Positions 6,949-14,167 are shown, numbered from the stretch's first letter. The stretch: DNA of 14,167 nucleotides from Bacillota bacterium (GCA_030526765.1 JAUNCB010000007.1:1-14167), one strand, 5' to 3'. Notes: generated by a model not told the origin, from the sequence alone. Numbers and translations: made by a program.

Positions 6949-7689
6949 TCAGAATTCCAGCTCCCGTTTGCGGAAGAGGAATGCTGTGATGGCTGTGGAT
7001 ACCGCCACATAGATCAGAATGGCGATAAAGGGCTTGATATCGGGCGCACCGATGACCCATCTTGCCTTTGCCACAGAAAGGAAGTGTGTCAGGGTATAGC
7101 TGTCCAGATGAAGGGCCTCCAGGTATTTCAGCAGCCCGATCAGTGTGATCGCCAGAGAAACCACCCCGCCGGACAGCGCCAGATACACGATACGGCCCAG
7201 ACCTGTGCCCTGATTGTAGAACATAACGATCATGGTCAGGCTGGTGTAAGCCACACAGCTGATGGCCATCATGGAGATGCTTGCCCCGAATTCTCTGATC
7301 TGCTCGGGGTTCAGCCCTGCATCCAGAATAAATGCCGCACCCAGTGCCAGCACAGCAAAGATGATGGCATCCACCACTGCCAGCACGATCATTTCGATCA
7401 GCTTGCAGAGCACCACCTTCGTTCTGGAGATCCCCAGACCGATGGCAACCTGCATGGTCTTTGCCTTGAAATCATCGGAAAATACAGCGATCAGCTCGAT
7501 CAGCCCCAAGGCAACGGGCACCATGCCGATGTACTGCTGTATGTTTTTGATAAAGTTAACGGAGCTCCAGCCCGTATAGTAGGTCACCGCTACCACGATC
7601 AGCAGCACTGCGTATACGCACAGTGTCATCATCACACGGGGCAGGCGAACCATGATTCGCTTTAAGTCTGCACAAATATAATTAATCAT
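6949..7689 (-). CDS. ABC-2 type transporter permease
   Basis: This 246-aa membrane protein has six predicted helices (about 18-38, 53-71, 96-121, 136-158, 165-187 and 219-240). Between helices 2 and 3 is the family-typical segment SDDFKAKTMQVAIGLGISRTK, here cited only as residues 71-91, which matches the coupling region of ABC-2 (BcrB-like) permeases. It would form the membrane part of an exporter or self-protection transporter with the ATPase just upstream. Its ATG lies inside the end of that gene (8-bp overlap, 7682-7689), and an AAGGAG stands 6 nt before the ATG, so the two are translationally coupled. A terminator follows. Substrate is unknown. Peptide antibiotics, bacteriocins or lipids are possible by family. 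Confidence 0.87.
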   Translation of the reverse strand: MINYICADLKRIMVRLPRVMMTLCVYAVLLIVVAVTYYTGWSSVNFIKNIQQYIGMVPVALGLIELIAVFSDDFKAKTMQVAIGLGISRTKVVLCKLIEMIVLAVVDAIIFAVLALGAAFILDAGLNPEQIREFGASISMMAISCVAYTSLTMIVMFYNQGTGLGRIVYLALSGGVVSLAITLIGLLKYLEALHLDSYTLTHFLSVAKARWVIGAPDIKPFIAILIYVAVSTAITAFLFRKRELEF

Positions 7690-8494
7690 GATGCTCTCCT
7701 TCCAGAAGGTCGAAATAGAAATCCTCCAGTTTGCGTGTTTCTCTGATCTCCTTCAGCACGGTCACCCCTGCCGCCTGCAGTGCCTCCCGTGCCTTTTCCA
7801 GATCGTCCACATGCACCCTTACGGCATTGTTTTCCAGCTGCAGATCCTCGTCATCCAGCTCTCTCATGATGGTACCCTCATTGATGATACCGAAGCGGGT
7901 CGCCGTATTCTGCAGTTCCCCCAGAATGTGGGAGGAAACGATGATGGTCATGCCGAATTCCTGATTCAGACGCTTCACCAGATTACGCACATCGGCGATG
8001 CCCTGCGGGTCAAGGCCGTTGGTGGGTTCGTCCAGAATGAGGATCTCGGGGTCGCCCAGCAGGGCATTGGCAATGCCCAGTCTCTGCTTCATCCCCATGG
8101 AGAAGCTCTTGTAGGGTGCCTTCACATGATCCAGCTCTACCATCTGCAGCACACGGTCGATGGCTTTTTTATCCTTGATGCCCTTCAGTGTTCTGTAGTA
8201 TTCCAGATTTCTTCTGGCAGACATATAGGGGAAGAAATTCGCCCCCACCAGAAAGCCGATCTTTTCTCTGCCCTGAGAAATTTCCTTTCCCGTAAAGCCG
8301 CCGATGGTAAGCTCCCCTTCCTTATAGTCGGAAAGGCCGAGGATCACCTTGAAAATCGTGGTCTTACCGGAGCCGTTCTTGCCCACCAGACCGTAAATGT
8401 CGCCTTTGTTGATCTGTAAGTCCACGCCCTTCAGAACATGGTGCTTACCATAGCTTTTCTGTACCCCCTTCAGGGTAATCATTGCTTCTTTCAT
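7682..8494 (-). CDS. ABC-2 type transporter ATP-binding protein (BcrA-like)
   Basis: This 270-aa cytoplasmic ATPase should energise the adjacent permease. Visible motifs are aromatic A-loop Tyr15, Walker A GKNGSGKTT (38-46), signature FSMGMKQR (131-138), Walker B ILILDEPTNGLDP (151-163) and H-loop His189. The Q-loop is unusual: around residues 82-88 the sequence reads LVGANFF, with neither the usual Gln nor the Glu common in BcrA-type proteins. The C-terminal 60 residues form an accessory region as in the drug and bacitracin exporters. The ATG at 8494 is supported by AGGAG 7 nt upstream. The gene begins 34 bp after the M13 peptidase stop and overlaps the permease gene. Export of an unknown compound, or self-protection, is the likely role. 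Confidence 0.92.
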   Translation of the reverse strand: MKEAMITLKGVQKSYGKHHVLKGVDLQINKGDIYGLVGKNGSGKTTIFKVILGLSDYKEGELTIGGFTGKEISQGREKIGFLVGANFFPYMSARRNLEYYRTLKGIKDKKAIDRVLQMVELDHVKAPYKSFSMGMKQRLGIANALLGDPEILILDEPTNGLDPQGIADVRNLVKRLNQEFGMTIIVSSHILGELQNTATRFGIINEGTIMRELDDEDLQLENNAVRVHVDDLEKAREALQAAGVTVLKEIRETRKLEDFYFDLLEGEHHD

Positions 8495-8528
8495 GCTCTC
8501 TCTCCTAAATCTATGTTATCACCCTTGC

Positions 8529-10697
8529 TTACCAGACAGAAATACGATCTTCCGGTGCCAGATACATCCCGTCGCCGGGCTGAATGTCAAAGGTTTCGTT
8601 GAATTCGTCAAACTGCTGCAGCGTCACATTGGTACGCAGGAATGCCAGCGGATGCTCGTCGCCGGAGGCATAGCTCTTTTCCACGCTGAAGGTTCTCTGG
8701 GTGCGCCAGTTTTCCGCATAGGCGATAAAGAACCGTTCATAGTCGAAATCGGGGATCTGCTCCGCAATGCCCAGCATACATTTCATGCCGCCCATGTCCG
8801 CAATGGCTTCGCCGCTGACATACTGTCCGTCATACAGCACCGCCCCGGGATAGGGGATGATGGCGGAATAATACTGGGACAGTCTGTAGGCACGGATCTC
8901 GAAGGCTTCCAGATCCTTCGCCTCCCACCATTTCTTCTGCTGCCCGTCCTTGTCGAACAGATAGCCGTTGTTGTCAAAGGCATGGGTGATCTCATGGCCG
9001 ATGATGGCACCGATCTTGCCCAGCTTTTCCTCCTGGGTCATGTCTTCCTCATAGAAGCCGCCCAGCAGCATACCGTGAAGCACGTTCACGCTGTTTTCCG
9101 AAGGCATATAGTATGCGTTGCAGACAGAGGTCTGGATCTTATCCAGATCCCAGAAATCACGGCTGGCAGGCTCGCCCACCTGATCAAATACCCGCGCTGT
9201 GCGGAATTTCTGGATGCTCTTCACCGCATCCACCAGATCGGTCTCGCCGTAGCCGCCGAAGGAAAGCCCTGTGTAGTCCACAAATTCATTGGGGTAAACA
9301 GCATTGACCTTCATATAGTCCAGCTTTTCCACCGCTGCCTTTCTGGCATCCTCGGTAAGCCATTCCGCTTTCATCAGCATTTCGCTGTAATAATCCAATG
9401 CCGCATTGGCAATGGCAAGCACATCCTCTTTTTCCTGCTCTGTACAGTGCTGGGCAATATAGATCTGATCCAGCGGCCCTGCCAGATGCTGTCCCACTGT
9501 ACCAAGGAGCAGTGCTTCATCGGGATTTTCCTCTTCCTCCCCGATATCGGGATTCTGCCCTGTGGGTTCGTCCTCCTTCTCCGCAGCGCCTGCCGCATCC
9601 AGCAGCAGTGCCACCTCTTCGGATTTATCATAGGCTTCTCTGTCCAGATAAGGCAGCATGCCCTCCACCGTCTTTACCAGCCAGCAGGCCTTCATTTCCT
9701 CCAGATAGCTTGCCTGATACAGCTTATCCAGTTCCTTCAGATAATCGGGAACATAAATATAGAAATGCTCCGCATCGCCCACACCTCTTGCGGTCAGCTC
9801 CGCCTCGATGGGATAGCGCTTCACAGCGGCGTTCAGCTCCTCCATGGTGTAGAGGTAAACCTCGTCCTCCTGCTCCAGATCCACCTTGCAGCGGCTCCAT
9901 GCATCACAGATTCTGGATTCAAAGCGGTAGCAGTTCTTCAGGATCTTATCGATCTCCCCTTCGGAATAGCCCAGACGGCCCAGCAGGTATTTCACCTCTG
10001 TTTCCGTTTTTGTCTTATAGATGAGCCCCGTCACCTTGAGCTCGTTGTACTGCTCCAGATCCGAAAGGACGGAATCCGATATGGGTAAAATCCCCAGGGT
10101 GTATGTATCGGGGTCGCTCTTTGTCCGCATCACATTGTAGCTGATGAGGGAAAGGTCTGTGTAGTTCATGCCGTCTGCATCGGTGAGAAAGGCAGTCATG
10201 TCATCCAGTGTCCGAATGTTCTGAATGGCCTCCACATAGGGACGGATGGGCTCAATGCCCAGCGCATCTCTTTCCTCCCAGTCCCCTGCCAGCTCGGCAA
10301 AGTTCCGGATCAGCTCGTAGTTGTGGTCATACTGCTCCTGACTGACAATGGGATTCTCCATGGGAGCCTCTTCCCCCAGAATGATGGCCTTCTTTCTGTC
10401 ATAGAGGATATCCTCACTGTCCACAAAGCCGTCGATCTGTGCATTATCCTTCGTTGCCTCATTCTCCAGCATCCATTCCCGATTCACCGCCGTGTGGAAG
10501 TCATCCTTCAGATCCAGAGGGGTGTTCTCGTCAATGGAGCCCTCAATGTCACTGTTGATCCACTTGGAGTTTTCGGAAATGGTCTGCCCGGGCTTCACCG
10601 TGGAGGTCGTAAACTGCTCCAGCTCGCTGCAGCCTGTCAGCATCGTCACCAGCAGCACGCCGGCAAGGAGCCGTTTTGCTAATCTTCCGTTTTTCAT
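8529..10697 (-). CDS. M13 family zinc metallopeptidase, lipoprotein (neprilysin/PepO-like)
   Basis: This 722-aa enzyme should cleave oligopeptides outside the cell while anchored to the membrane. The signal has lipobox LTGC, with Cys23 as lipidation site. The N-terminal half (about 60-520) is the large M13_N region. The catalytic domain carries HEITH (568-572, zinc ligands His568 and His572, base Glu569) and GEAIAD (third ligand Glu630, Asp634). Also present are the substrate-binding NAYY (527-530), the His682/Arg688 region and the family-typical ending PEDRISVW. The segment after NAYY reads NVLHGMLLGGF rather than the usual FPAGILQPPF. An acidic stretch (about 373-394, EEEE) looks like an inserted linker. 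Start 10697 is chosen over 10739 because AGGAG lies 6 nt before it and it gives a clean signal peptide. It is the first gene of an operon with the ABC-2 exporter. Confidence 0.95.
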   Translation of the reverse strand: MKNGRLAKRLLAGVLLVTMLTGCSELEQFTTSTVKPGQTISENSKWINSDIEGSIDENTPLDLKDDFHTAVNREWMLENEATKDNAQIDGFVDSEDILYDRKKAIILGEEAPMENPIVSQEQYDHNYELIRNFAELAGDWEERDALGIEPIRPYVEAIQNIRTLDDMTAFLTDADGMNYTDLSLISYNVMRTKSDPDTYTLGILPISDSVLSDLEQYNELKVTGLIYKTKTETEVKYLLGRLGYSEGEIDKILKNCYRFESRICDAWSRCKVDLEQEDEVYLYTMEELNAAVKRYPIEAELTARGVGDAEHFYIYVPDYLKELDKLYQASYLEEMKACWLVKTVEGMLPYLDREAYDKSEEVALLLDAAGAAEKEDEPTGQNPDIGEEEENPDEALLLGTVGQHLAGPLDQIYIAQHCTEQEKEDVLAIANAALDYYSEMLMKAEWLTEDARKAAVEKLDYMKVNAVYPNEFVDYTGLSFGGYGETDLVDAVKSIQKFRTARVFDQVGEPASRDFWDLDKIQTSVCNAYYMPSENSVNVLHGMLLGGFYEEDMTQEEKLGKIGAIIGHEITHAFDNNGYLFDKDGQQKKWWEAKDLEAFEIRAYRLSQYYSAIIPYPGAVLYDGQYVSGEAIADMGGMKCMLGIAEQIPDFDYERFFIAYAENWRTQRTFSVEKSYASGDEHPLAFLRTNVTLQQFDEFNETFDIQPGDGMYLAPEDRISVW

Positions 10698-10703
10698 TTT
10701 TCT

Positions 10704-10708
10704 CTCCT
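10704..10708 (-). promoter_or_regulatory. Ribosome binding site fixing the M13 peptidase start
   Basis: AGGAG on the minus strand lies 6 nt before the ATG at 10697, whose product begins with a proper lipoprotein signal. The upstream ATG at 10739 would place 14 polar residues before it. Confidence 0.85.
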
Positions 10709-10716
10709 GTCCTTTC

Positions 10717-10730
10717 CCGACTGCCGTCGG
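10717..10730 (-). promoter_or_regulatory. Small hairpin in the leader of the M13 peptidase gene
   Basis: A 5-bp dyad (ccgac, tgcc, gtcgg) lies 8 nt upstream of the ribosome site on the mRNA. It could influence initiation, but it is short and may be incidental. Confidence 0.3.
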
Positions 10731-10758
10731 AAAATGCAAATGTGTTTTTTCATGTTTA

Positions 10759-10804
10759 GCAGTATACTACTGCCGCCCCATTTTGTATAGGAATAAATAC
10801 AAAA
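10759..10804 (-). promoter_or_regulatory. Candidate promoter with two dyads upstream of the M13 peptidase
   Basis: On the minus strand TATACA (10784-10789) and TATACT (10761-10766) are 17 bp apart, a weak -35 and a good -10. The -10 sits in the perfect dyad GCAGTA-TAC-TACTGC (10759-10773). The -35 overlaps the perfect dyad TTTTGTAT-N8-ATACAAAA (10781-10804). Two dyads on one promoter suggest repression. No strong terminator separates it from the peroxiredoxin gene upstream, so read-through is also possible. Confidence 0.45.
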
Positions 10805-10822
10805 AAGTTTATTAAGAATTTC

Positions 10823-11497
10823 TTAAGCCTCATCCTTCTGGAAGCGCAGGAACCAGTCCAGCGTATATTCATTGTCCGCATCGGATGCCATGCCTGCCGC
10901 AGCCGCCGCCACCGTAAGGGGTGTGGAGAGGATCATATCATCCCCCAGCTGCCAGTTGGCAGGAGTTGCATTGTGGGTCTCGTCAGATTTCTGCAACGCC
11001 TGAATCATGCGCTTGATCTCTTCAAAGTTTCTGCCTGTGGTCAGCGGATAGTATACGATGGAGCGGATGATGCCCTCGGGGTCGATCACGAAAACCGCCC
11101 GCACCGCCTGTGTGCTGGACACATTGGGCTGCAGCATCCCGTATTTTGTTGCCACCTTTGTATTCAGGTCTGCGATCACAGGGAAGTCGATCTTCACATT
11201 TTTCATGTCCTTCCATTCCAGCTCCTCGATCCGTCTGATCCACGCAATGTGGGAATAGAGGGAATCCACGGAAAGCCCCAGCAGCGCCACATTCATGGCA
11301 CGGAATTCCTCCTTCATGGTTGCCAGTGTCATGAATTCCGTGGTGCAGACAGGGGTAAAGTCAGAGGGATGGGAAAAGAAAAGCACCCAGTTGCCCTTGT
11401 AGTCCTCGGGGAAATTAACTGTGCCGTTGGTGGTCAGTGCCTGAAAGGATGGTGCCTTGTCCCCGATGAGAGGGAGTCTGTTATATTCTTCCTGCAT
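10823..11497 (-). CDS. 1-Cys peroxiredoxin (Prx6-like, AhpC/TSA family)
   Basis: This 224-aa thiol peroxidase would reduce hydrogen peroxide and organic hydroperoxides in the cytoplasm. The peroxidatic motif is complete: Pro44, Thr48 and Cys51 in HPSDFTPVCTTE, with an Arg at about 133 in QAVRAVFVIDP. The C-terminal Prx6-type dimerisation region is present (about 165-224). Cys51 is the only cysteine in the protein. The C-terminal DWFLRFQK has Leu where many clostridial and archaeal relatives have a Cys, so this is a strict one-Cys enzyme and needs an external thiol. Start 11497 is set by AGGAGG 7 nt upstream, and an ATG at 11557 would add 20 basic residues. It stands alone, between a terminator and the M13 operon. 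Confidence 0.95.
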   Translation of the reverse strand: MQEEYNRLPLIGDKAPSFQALTTNGTVNFPEDYKGNWVLFFSHPSDFTPVCTTEFMTLATMKEEFRAMNVALLGLSVDSLYSHIAWIRRIEELEWKDMKNVKIDFPVIADLNTKVATKYGMLQPNVSSTQAVRAVFVIDPEGIIRSIVYYPLTTGRNFEEIKRMIQALQKSDETHNATPANWQLGDDMILSTPLTVAAAAAGMASDADNEYTLDWFLRFQKDEA

Positions 11498-11504
11498 AAA
11501 AATG

Positions 11505-11510
11505 CCTCCT
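11505..11510 (-). promoter_or_regulatory. Ribosome binding site fixing the peroxiredoxin start
   Basis: A perfect AGGAGG on the minus strand lies 7 nt before the ATG at 11497, so the longer frame opening at 11557 is not the protein start. Confidence 0.9.
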
Positions 11511-11590
11511 TTTTTTCGTGTCCTGCGCTGCTTTGCCGCCAAAAATGCCCTGCACAAAACAGCAGATTTTCTATGGTTTCATATCCTACC

Positions 11591-11619
11591 ATTTTACTCC
11601 AATTCCCCCGAAAATGCAA
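11591..11619 (-). promoter_or_regulatory. Candidate promoter of the peroxiredoxin gene
   Basis: On the minus strand TTGCAT (11614-11619) and TAAAAT (11591-11596) are 17 bp apart. The -10 matches five of six bases and the -35 three of six. It lies just after the terminator of the lipase unit, giving a leader of about 90 nt. No PerR-type or other redox operator could be recognised. Confidence 0.45.
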
Positions 11620-11641
11620 TCCTTATCCCCTGCTGTCCACG

Positions 11642-11676
11642 AAAAAAGGACAGCCCCACAAGCCGTGAGGCTGTCC
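11642..11676 (-). terminator. Intrinsic terminator of the lipase/membrane protein unit
   Basis: Perfect 8-bp arms ggacagcc (11648-11655) and ggctgtcc (11669-11676) carry an inner CAC/GTG stem. Six T follow directly on the minus strand (11642-11647). It starts 22 bp after the small membrane protein stop. Confidence 0.92.
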
Positions 11677-11698
11677 CCGATTTTCTTCTTTTTCCTCC

Positions 11699-12022
11699 TT
11701 ATCCGAAATTCGGCGGAAGATTCTCCATAATGGATATGATCTCCGATACAAAGCGGAACAGAAGGATCCCCAGTATCAGAAAGGTATAGTTCGTGGGCAG
11801 CAGCAGAAAGGTTAGGATCGCCTTTTTCCTGCTTTCGCACCATTTCAGTGCCAGCATCAGCGAGATCCCCATGGATGCCGCCACTGCCGCCAGCCCTGCA
11901 AAAAGGGGGGCAATGGTGACCGTTTCTCTCCCCAGCAGGATCTGATCGATGATGCGGGCGAGGGAAAAGCCCAGAATCTGTATGGCTGCTGCAATGAGCA
12001 GTATCTTTCCGTATATTTTCAT
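11699..12022 (-). CDS. Small three-helix membrane protein of unknown function
   Basis: I do not recognise this 107-aa protein. It is strongly hydrophobic, with three predicted membrane helices at about 5-24, 36-60 and 67-95. Basic residues occur between helices 2 and 3 (KWCESRKK), suggesting that this loop is cytoplasmic. There is one Cys and no catalytic motif. The ATG has AAAGGA 7 nt upstream, and this site overlaps the stop of the lipase gene, 12 bp away, so the two are co-transcribed and probably translationally coupled. A terminator follows. It could assist, anchor or regulate the lipase, but this rests on position alone. Confidence 0.75.
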   Translation of the reverse strand: MKIYGKILLIAAAIQILGFSLARIIDQILLGRETVTIAPLFAGLAAVAASMGISLMLALKWCESRKKAILTFLLLPTNYTFLILGILLFRFVSEIISIMENLPPNFG

Positions 12023-12034
12023 AACGCCATCCTT

Positions 12035-14167
12035 TTAGAAGTCGTAGTGATCCAGCAGGACATAATAGGTTGCCATGGCATGACCGTCGCCCACCAGTGT
12101 GTCATTCAGTGTCGCCTTCGGCAGGAACCAGAAATCCTCCCATATCACATCGCCCAGCAGCAGCAGCAGTACGCCGGAATATTCGCTGTTCCAGAATTCG
12201 GGCATCAGGCTCATGACATTTGCCACTTCCTCATCACTGCCCGCAAGCACCTCTGCGCCCATCTGGAAGAGGAAGCCGTAGCTTGTCCAAAGAGTGTATT
12301 TATCCAGCTCATACCAGTGGGTGTTTTCTTCGATCACACAGAATTTCATGGCACGGTCGGAAATGTAGCCCTTTTCTTCTTCACTGATCCACTGATCGTC
12401 GATGTGATCGTAAAGCTGACCTCTGGTCGCACAGCCGCTGCCTGCGATCCTGCTGGTTGCCAGCTTGATGATGCTCTGCTTCAGGGCATTGTATTCTCTT
12501 TCTTTTTCCTTTTCCGCATCTTCTGCGTTAAGGATCTCGCCTACCGTCTGTGCTTTCCATTCCGCCTGCAGCTGTTTTTCCGCAATGTCCATGTAGTAGG
12601 TTGTGCCGTAGTGACCGAAATCCCATTCTGTCAGAGGCACATAGGTTACAAAGTCACAGGTATTGGCAAAGTTGAAGATGCCGTCATAGGTTTTGCCTTC
12701 TCTCTCTGCCTTGGAAGCGGTTGTGGTGGCAGGTGTTGCAAAGGTGTATGCCACAACTTTCTTGCCGTCCTCCGCCAGATCTGCCGCCAGCAGGTTGGAC
12801 AGTGCCGCACCTCTGGAGTGACCTGTGATCCAGTAGGTCAGACCCTCTGCACCATTCAGCCCGTAAGCCGCTGTATACTGATCCACAAAGTCTCTGATCC
12901 GCTGCTCTGTGCGGTGGAAGCCCTTGTGAAGCACTGCATCGTCGCCTGCCTTGCCGTCACCCATATCAAAGTTGCTGCTCCATTCCTCGATGGTGCCGTT
13001 GGTACCGCGGATCACCACTGCAAGGATGGTCTTTGTTTCATTCTGATAGGTCACGGTATGATGACCGATGCCGATCTCGGAAATATCATCATCGGTGTAA
13101 CGTGCCATATTGATTTTTTCAGATGTATAGCCGTCCTTCAGCTTGTAGTCGATAACATCGCTGAAGCCGTGGAATTCCATCAGATCCTCGATCTCTTCGA
13201 TTTCCGCACTGTCCTTGTAGGTGGTGCCGTCGCTGTAGATAAAGCCCGAATCCACATAAATGGTGTTTGCCATCACCAGAGATGCGGAAGCGATCTTTTC
13301 GTTGTATCTTTCCAGAGGCTGGAAGAACTGCAGATAGTCAAAGGTGTATTCCGCATTGTTGACAGGCAGATACCCCGTCAGCTTGCCCTTGAATACATTG
13401 TTATGGCTGTTGCCGTCTGCATCATCGGCCTTGCCGTCAAAGTCACTGTCCTGCAGAACAGGGTTGCTGTCGTACAGATACATCCAGATCGTGCCGAATA
13501 CGGTTTCCGTAGAGTCTTCTCCCGTTACCAGTGCCATCAGTGCATCCAGATCCAGAGAAACGATCTGATCTCCCAGTTCGTCATCACTGTCCACGCCGTC
13601 TCTGTCATAATCCTCCGAAATCGTAAATTCATCCGTCGTTACGGTTACAGGTACGGGCACAGGGCCATTCAGATAGATTTCCGCCGCTTCGGGTGCTGCT
13701 CCCAGAAGAACAGGTTCTTCGGGTGTTTCCTCCCAGTCCAGACCCACGCCCTTCAGCAGGTTCTCTACATGCAGCACGAAATAAGTGCCTCTGCCGTCAA
13801 TATCGGCACTCAGGGTAAATTCATCCCCTGTGGTGTAGGTGATCGGCAGATAATCGGCATCTCTCTTTGCCTCATCATATTTGCCCACCAGCAGAGCGGG
13901 ATATTCCTTGCCCTCTTCTGTCATATAGTAAGGAATTTCCACATCCTTATCCAGCGTAAAGGTCAGCGTACCTTTGTCAAAGTCCGCCCCGTCGATATTC
14001 AGTGCCTTGCCTACCACAAAGCCCCGTTTCACCACTTCTGTATCGGAGAAGTCCTTCAGAGAGGATTCCTCCATATAAACCTGCTTGTTCAGATTCCCTG
14101 TGATACCAGCCTCCAGAGAAGGAATGGCTGCATTATCCTTAAACAGGAGATCGTCAATGTTTTCTCT
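12035..14167 (-). CDS. Secreted-type class 3 lipase with calcium-binding repeats (5' partial)
   Basis: The frame stays open to the window edge. It continues 31 codons above the ATG at 14074 (for example LEAGITGNLNKQVY), so 14074 is not the start and the true N-terminus is outside. 710 residues are visible. Numbering from the 14074 Met, a beta-rich region (about 15-110) comes first. Two Asp-rich segments like thrombospondin type 3 or EF-hand calcium loops follow (DYDRDGVDSDDE near 155 and DSDFDGKADDADGN near 209). The class 3 lipase domain (about 335-500) has VIRGTN, GHSRG with nucleophile Ser420, and Asp474 in NTCDFVTYVP. The catalytic His may be His665 in DGHAMATYY or His488. It would hydrolyse lipid or other esters, probably outside the cell, but the signal peptide cannot be seen. 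Its stop is 12 bp before the small membrane protein. Confidence 0.88.
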   Translation of the reverse strand, partial: RENIDDLLFKDNAAIPSLEAGITGNLNKQVYMEESSLKDFSDTEVVKRGFVVGKALNIDGADFDKGTLTFTLDKDVEIPYYMTEEGKEYPALLVGKYDEAKRDADYLPITYTTGDEFTLSADIDGRGTYFVLHVENLLKGVGLDWEETPEEPVLLGAAPEAAEIYLNGPVPVPVTVTTDEFTISEDYDRDGVDSDDELGDQIVSLDLDALMALVTGEDSTETVFGTIWMYLYDSNPVLQDSDFDGKADDADGNSHNNVFKGKLTGYLPVNNAEYTFDYLQFFQPLERYNEKIASASLVMANTIYVDSGFIYSDGTTYKDSAEIEEIEDLMEFHGFSDVIDYKLKDGYTSEKINMARYTDDDISEIGIGHHTVTYQNETKTILAVVIRGTNGTIEEWSSNFDMGDGKAGDDAVLHKGFHRTEQRIRDFVDQYTAAYGLNGAEGLTYWITGHSRGAALSNLLAADLAEDGKKVVAYTFATPATTTASKAEREGKTYDGIFNFANTCDFVTYVPLTEWDFGHYGTTYYMDIAEKQLQAEWKAQTVGEILNAEDAEKEKEREYNALKQSIIKLATSRIAGSGCATRGQLYDHIDDQWISEEEKGYISDRAMKFCVIEENTHWYELDKYTLWTSYGFLFQMGAEVLAGSDEEVANVMSLMPEFWNSEYSGVLLLLLGDVIWEDFWFLPKATLNDTLVGDGHAMATYYVLLDHYDF

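Noticed and set aside
8493..10088. Plus-strand 531-codon open frame opposite the M13 peptidase
   Set aside because: It mirrors a gene with complete catalytic motifs and lipobox. The predicted antisense protein is rich in Cys, His and Leu with no recognisable domain or ribosome site, as expected of a shadow frame.
10808..10825. Terminator of the peroxiredoxin gene from the TTAAGAA/TTCTTAA palindrome
   Set aside because: The palindrome has almost no loop and is AT-only, so a stable RNA hairpin is unlikely even though a short T-run follows.

Overview
All eleven genes lie on the minus strand, so transcription runs from high to low coordinates. The mid-range GC, AGGAGG-type ribosome sites, LTGC lipoboxes and T-tailed hairpin terminators point to a Gram-positive anaerobe of the Bacillota (Clostridia, probably a gut Lachnospirales-type organism). 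The sequence alone does not fix genus or species.

The window holds four transcription units. (1) 14167 to 11642: a large secreted-type class 3 lipase whose 5' end lies outside the window, then a small three-helix membrane protein, ending in a strong terminator. (2) 11497 to 10823: a one-Cys peroxiredoxin of the Prx6 type with a candidate promoter of its own. (3) 10697 to about 6891: a lipoprotein M13 (neprilysin/PepO-type) metallopeptidase, followed 34 bp later by an ABC-2 exporter pair (ATPase, then permease, overlapping by 8 bp), ending in a hairpin with T-tracts on both sides. (4) 6708 to 57: a carbohydrate catabolic unit in the order ATPase, permease, solute-binding lipoprotein, polyol dehydrogenase, xylulokinase, ending in a terminator.

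Unit 4 is functionally coherent. A CUT2-type ABC importer is followed by a zinc-dependent sorbitol/xylitol-type dehydrogenase and xylulokinase. The inferred route is uptake of a pentitol (xylitol or D-arabitol), oxidation to D-xylulose, and phosphorylation to D-xylulose 5-phosphate for the pentose phosphate pathway. The 239-bp gap before the dehydrogenase holds a long hairpin with a T-tract. Beyond it are a candidate second promoter and two related dyads, suggesting that the enzyme genes are regulated partly apart from the transporter. No regulator gene is in the window.

Most of the window is ordinary chromosomal metabolism. I saw no transposase, integrase, CRISPR array, tRNA, rRNA or phage gene. 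The least described parts are the M13 peptidase/ABC-2 exporter operon and the lipase/small membrane protein pair.
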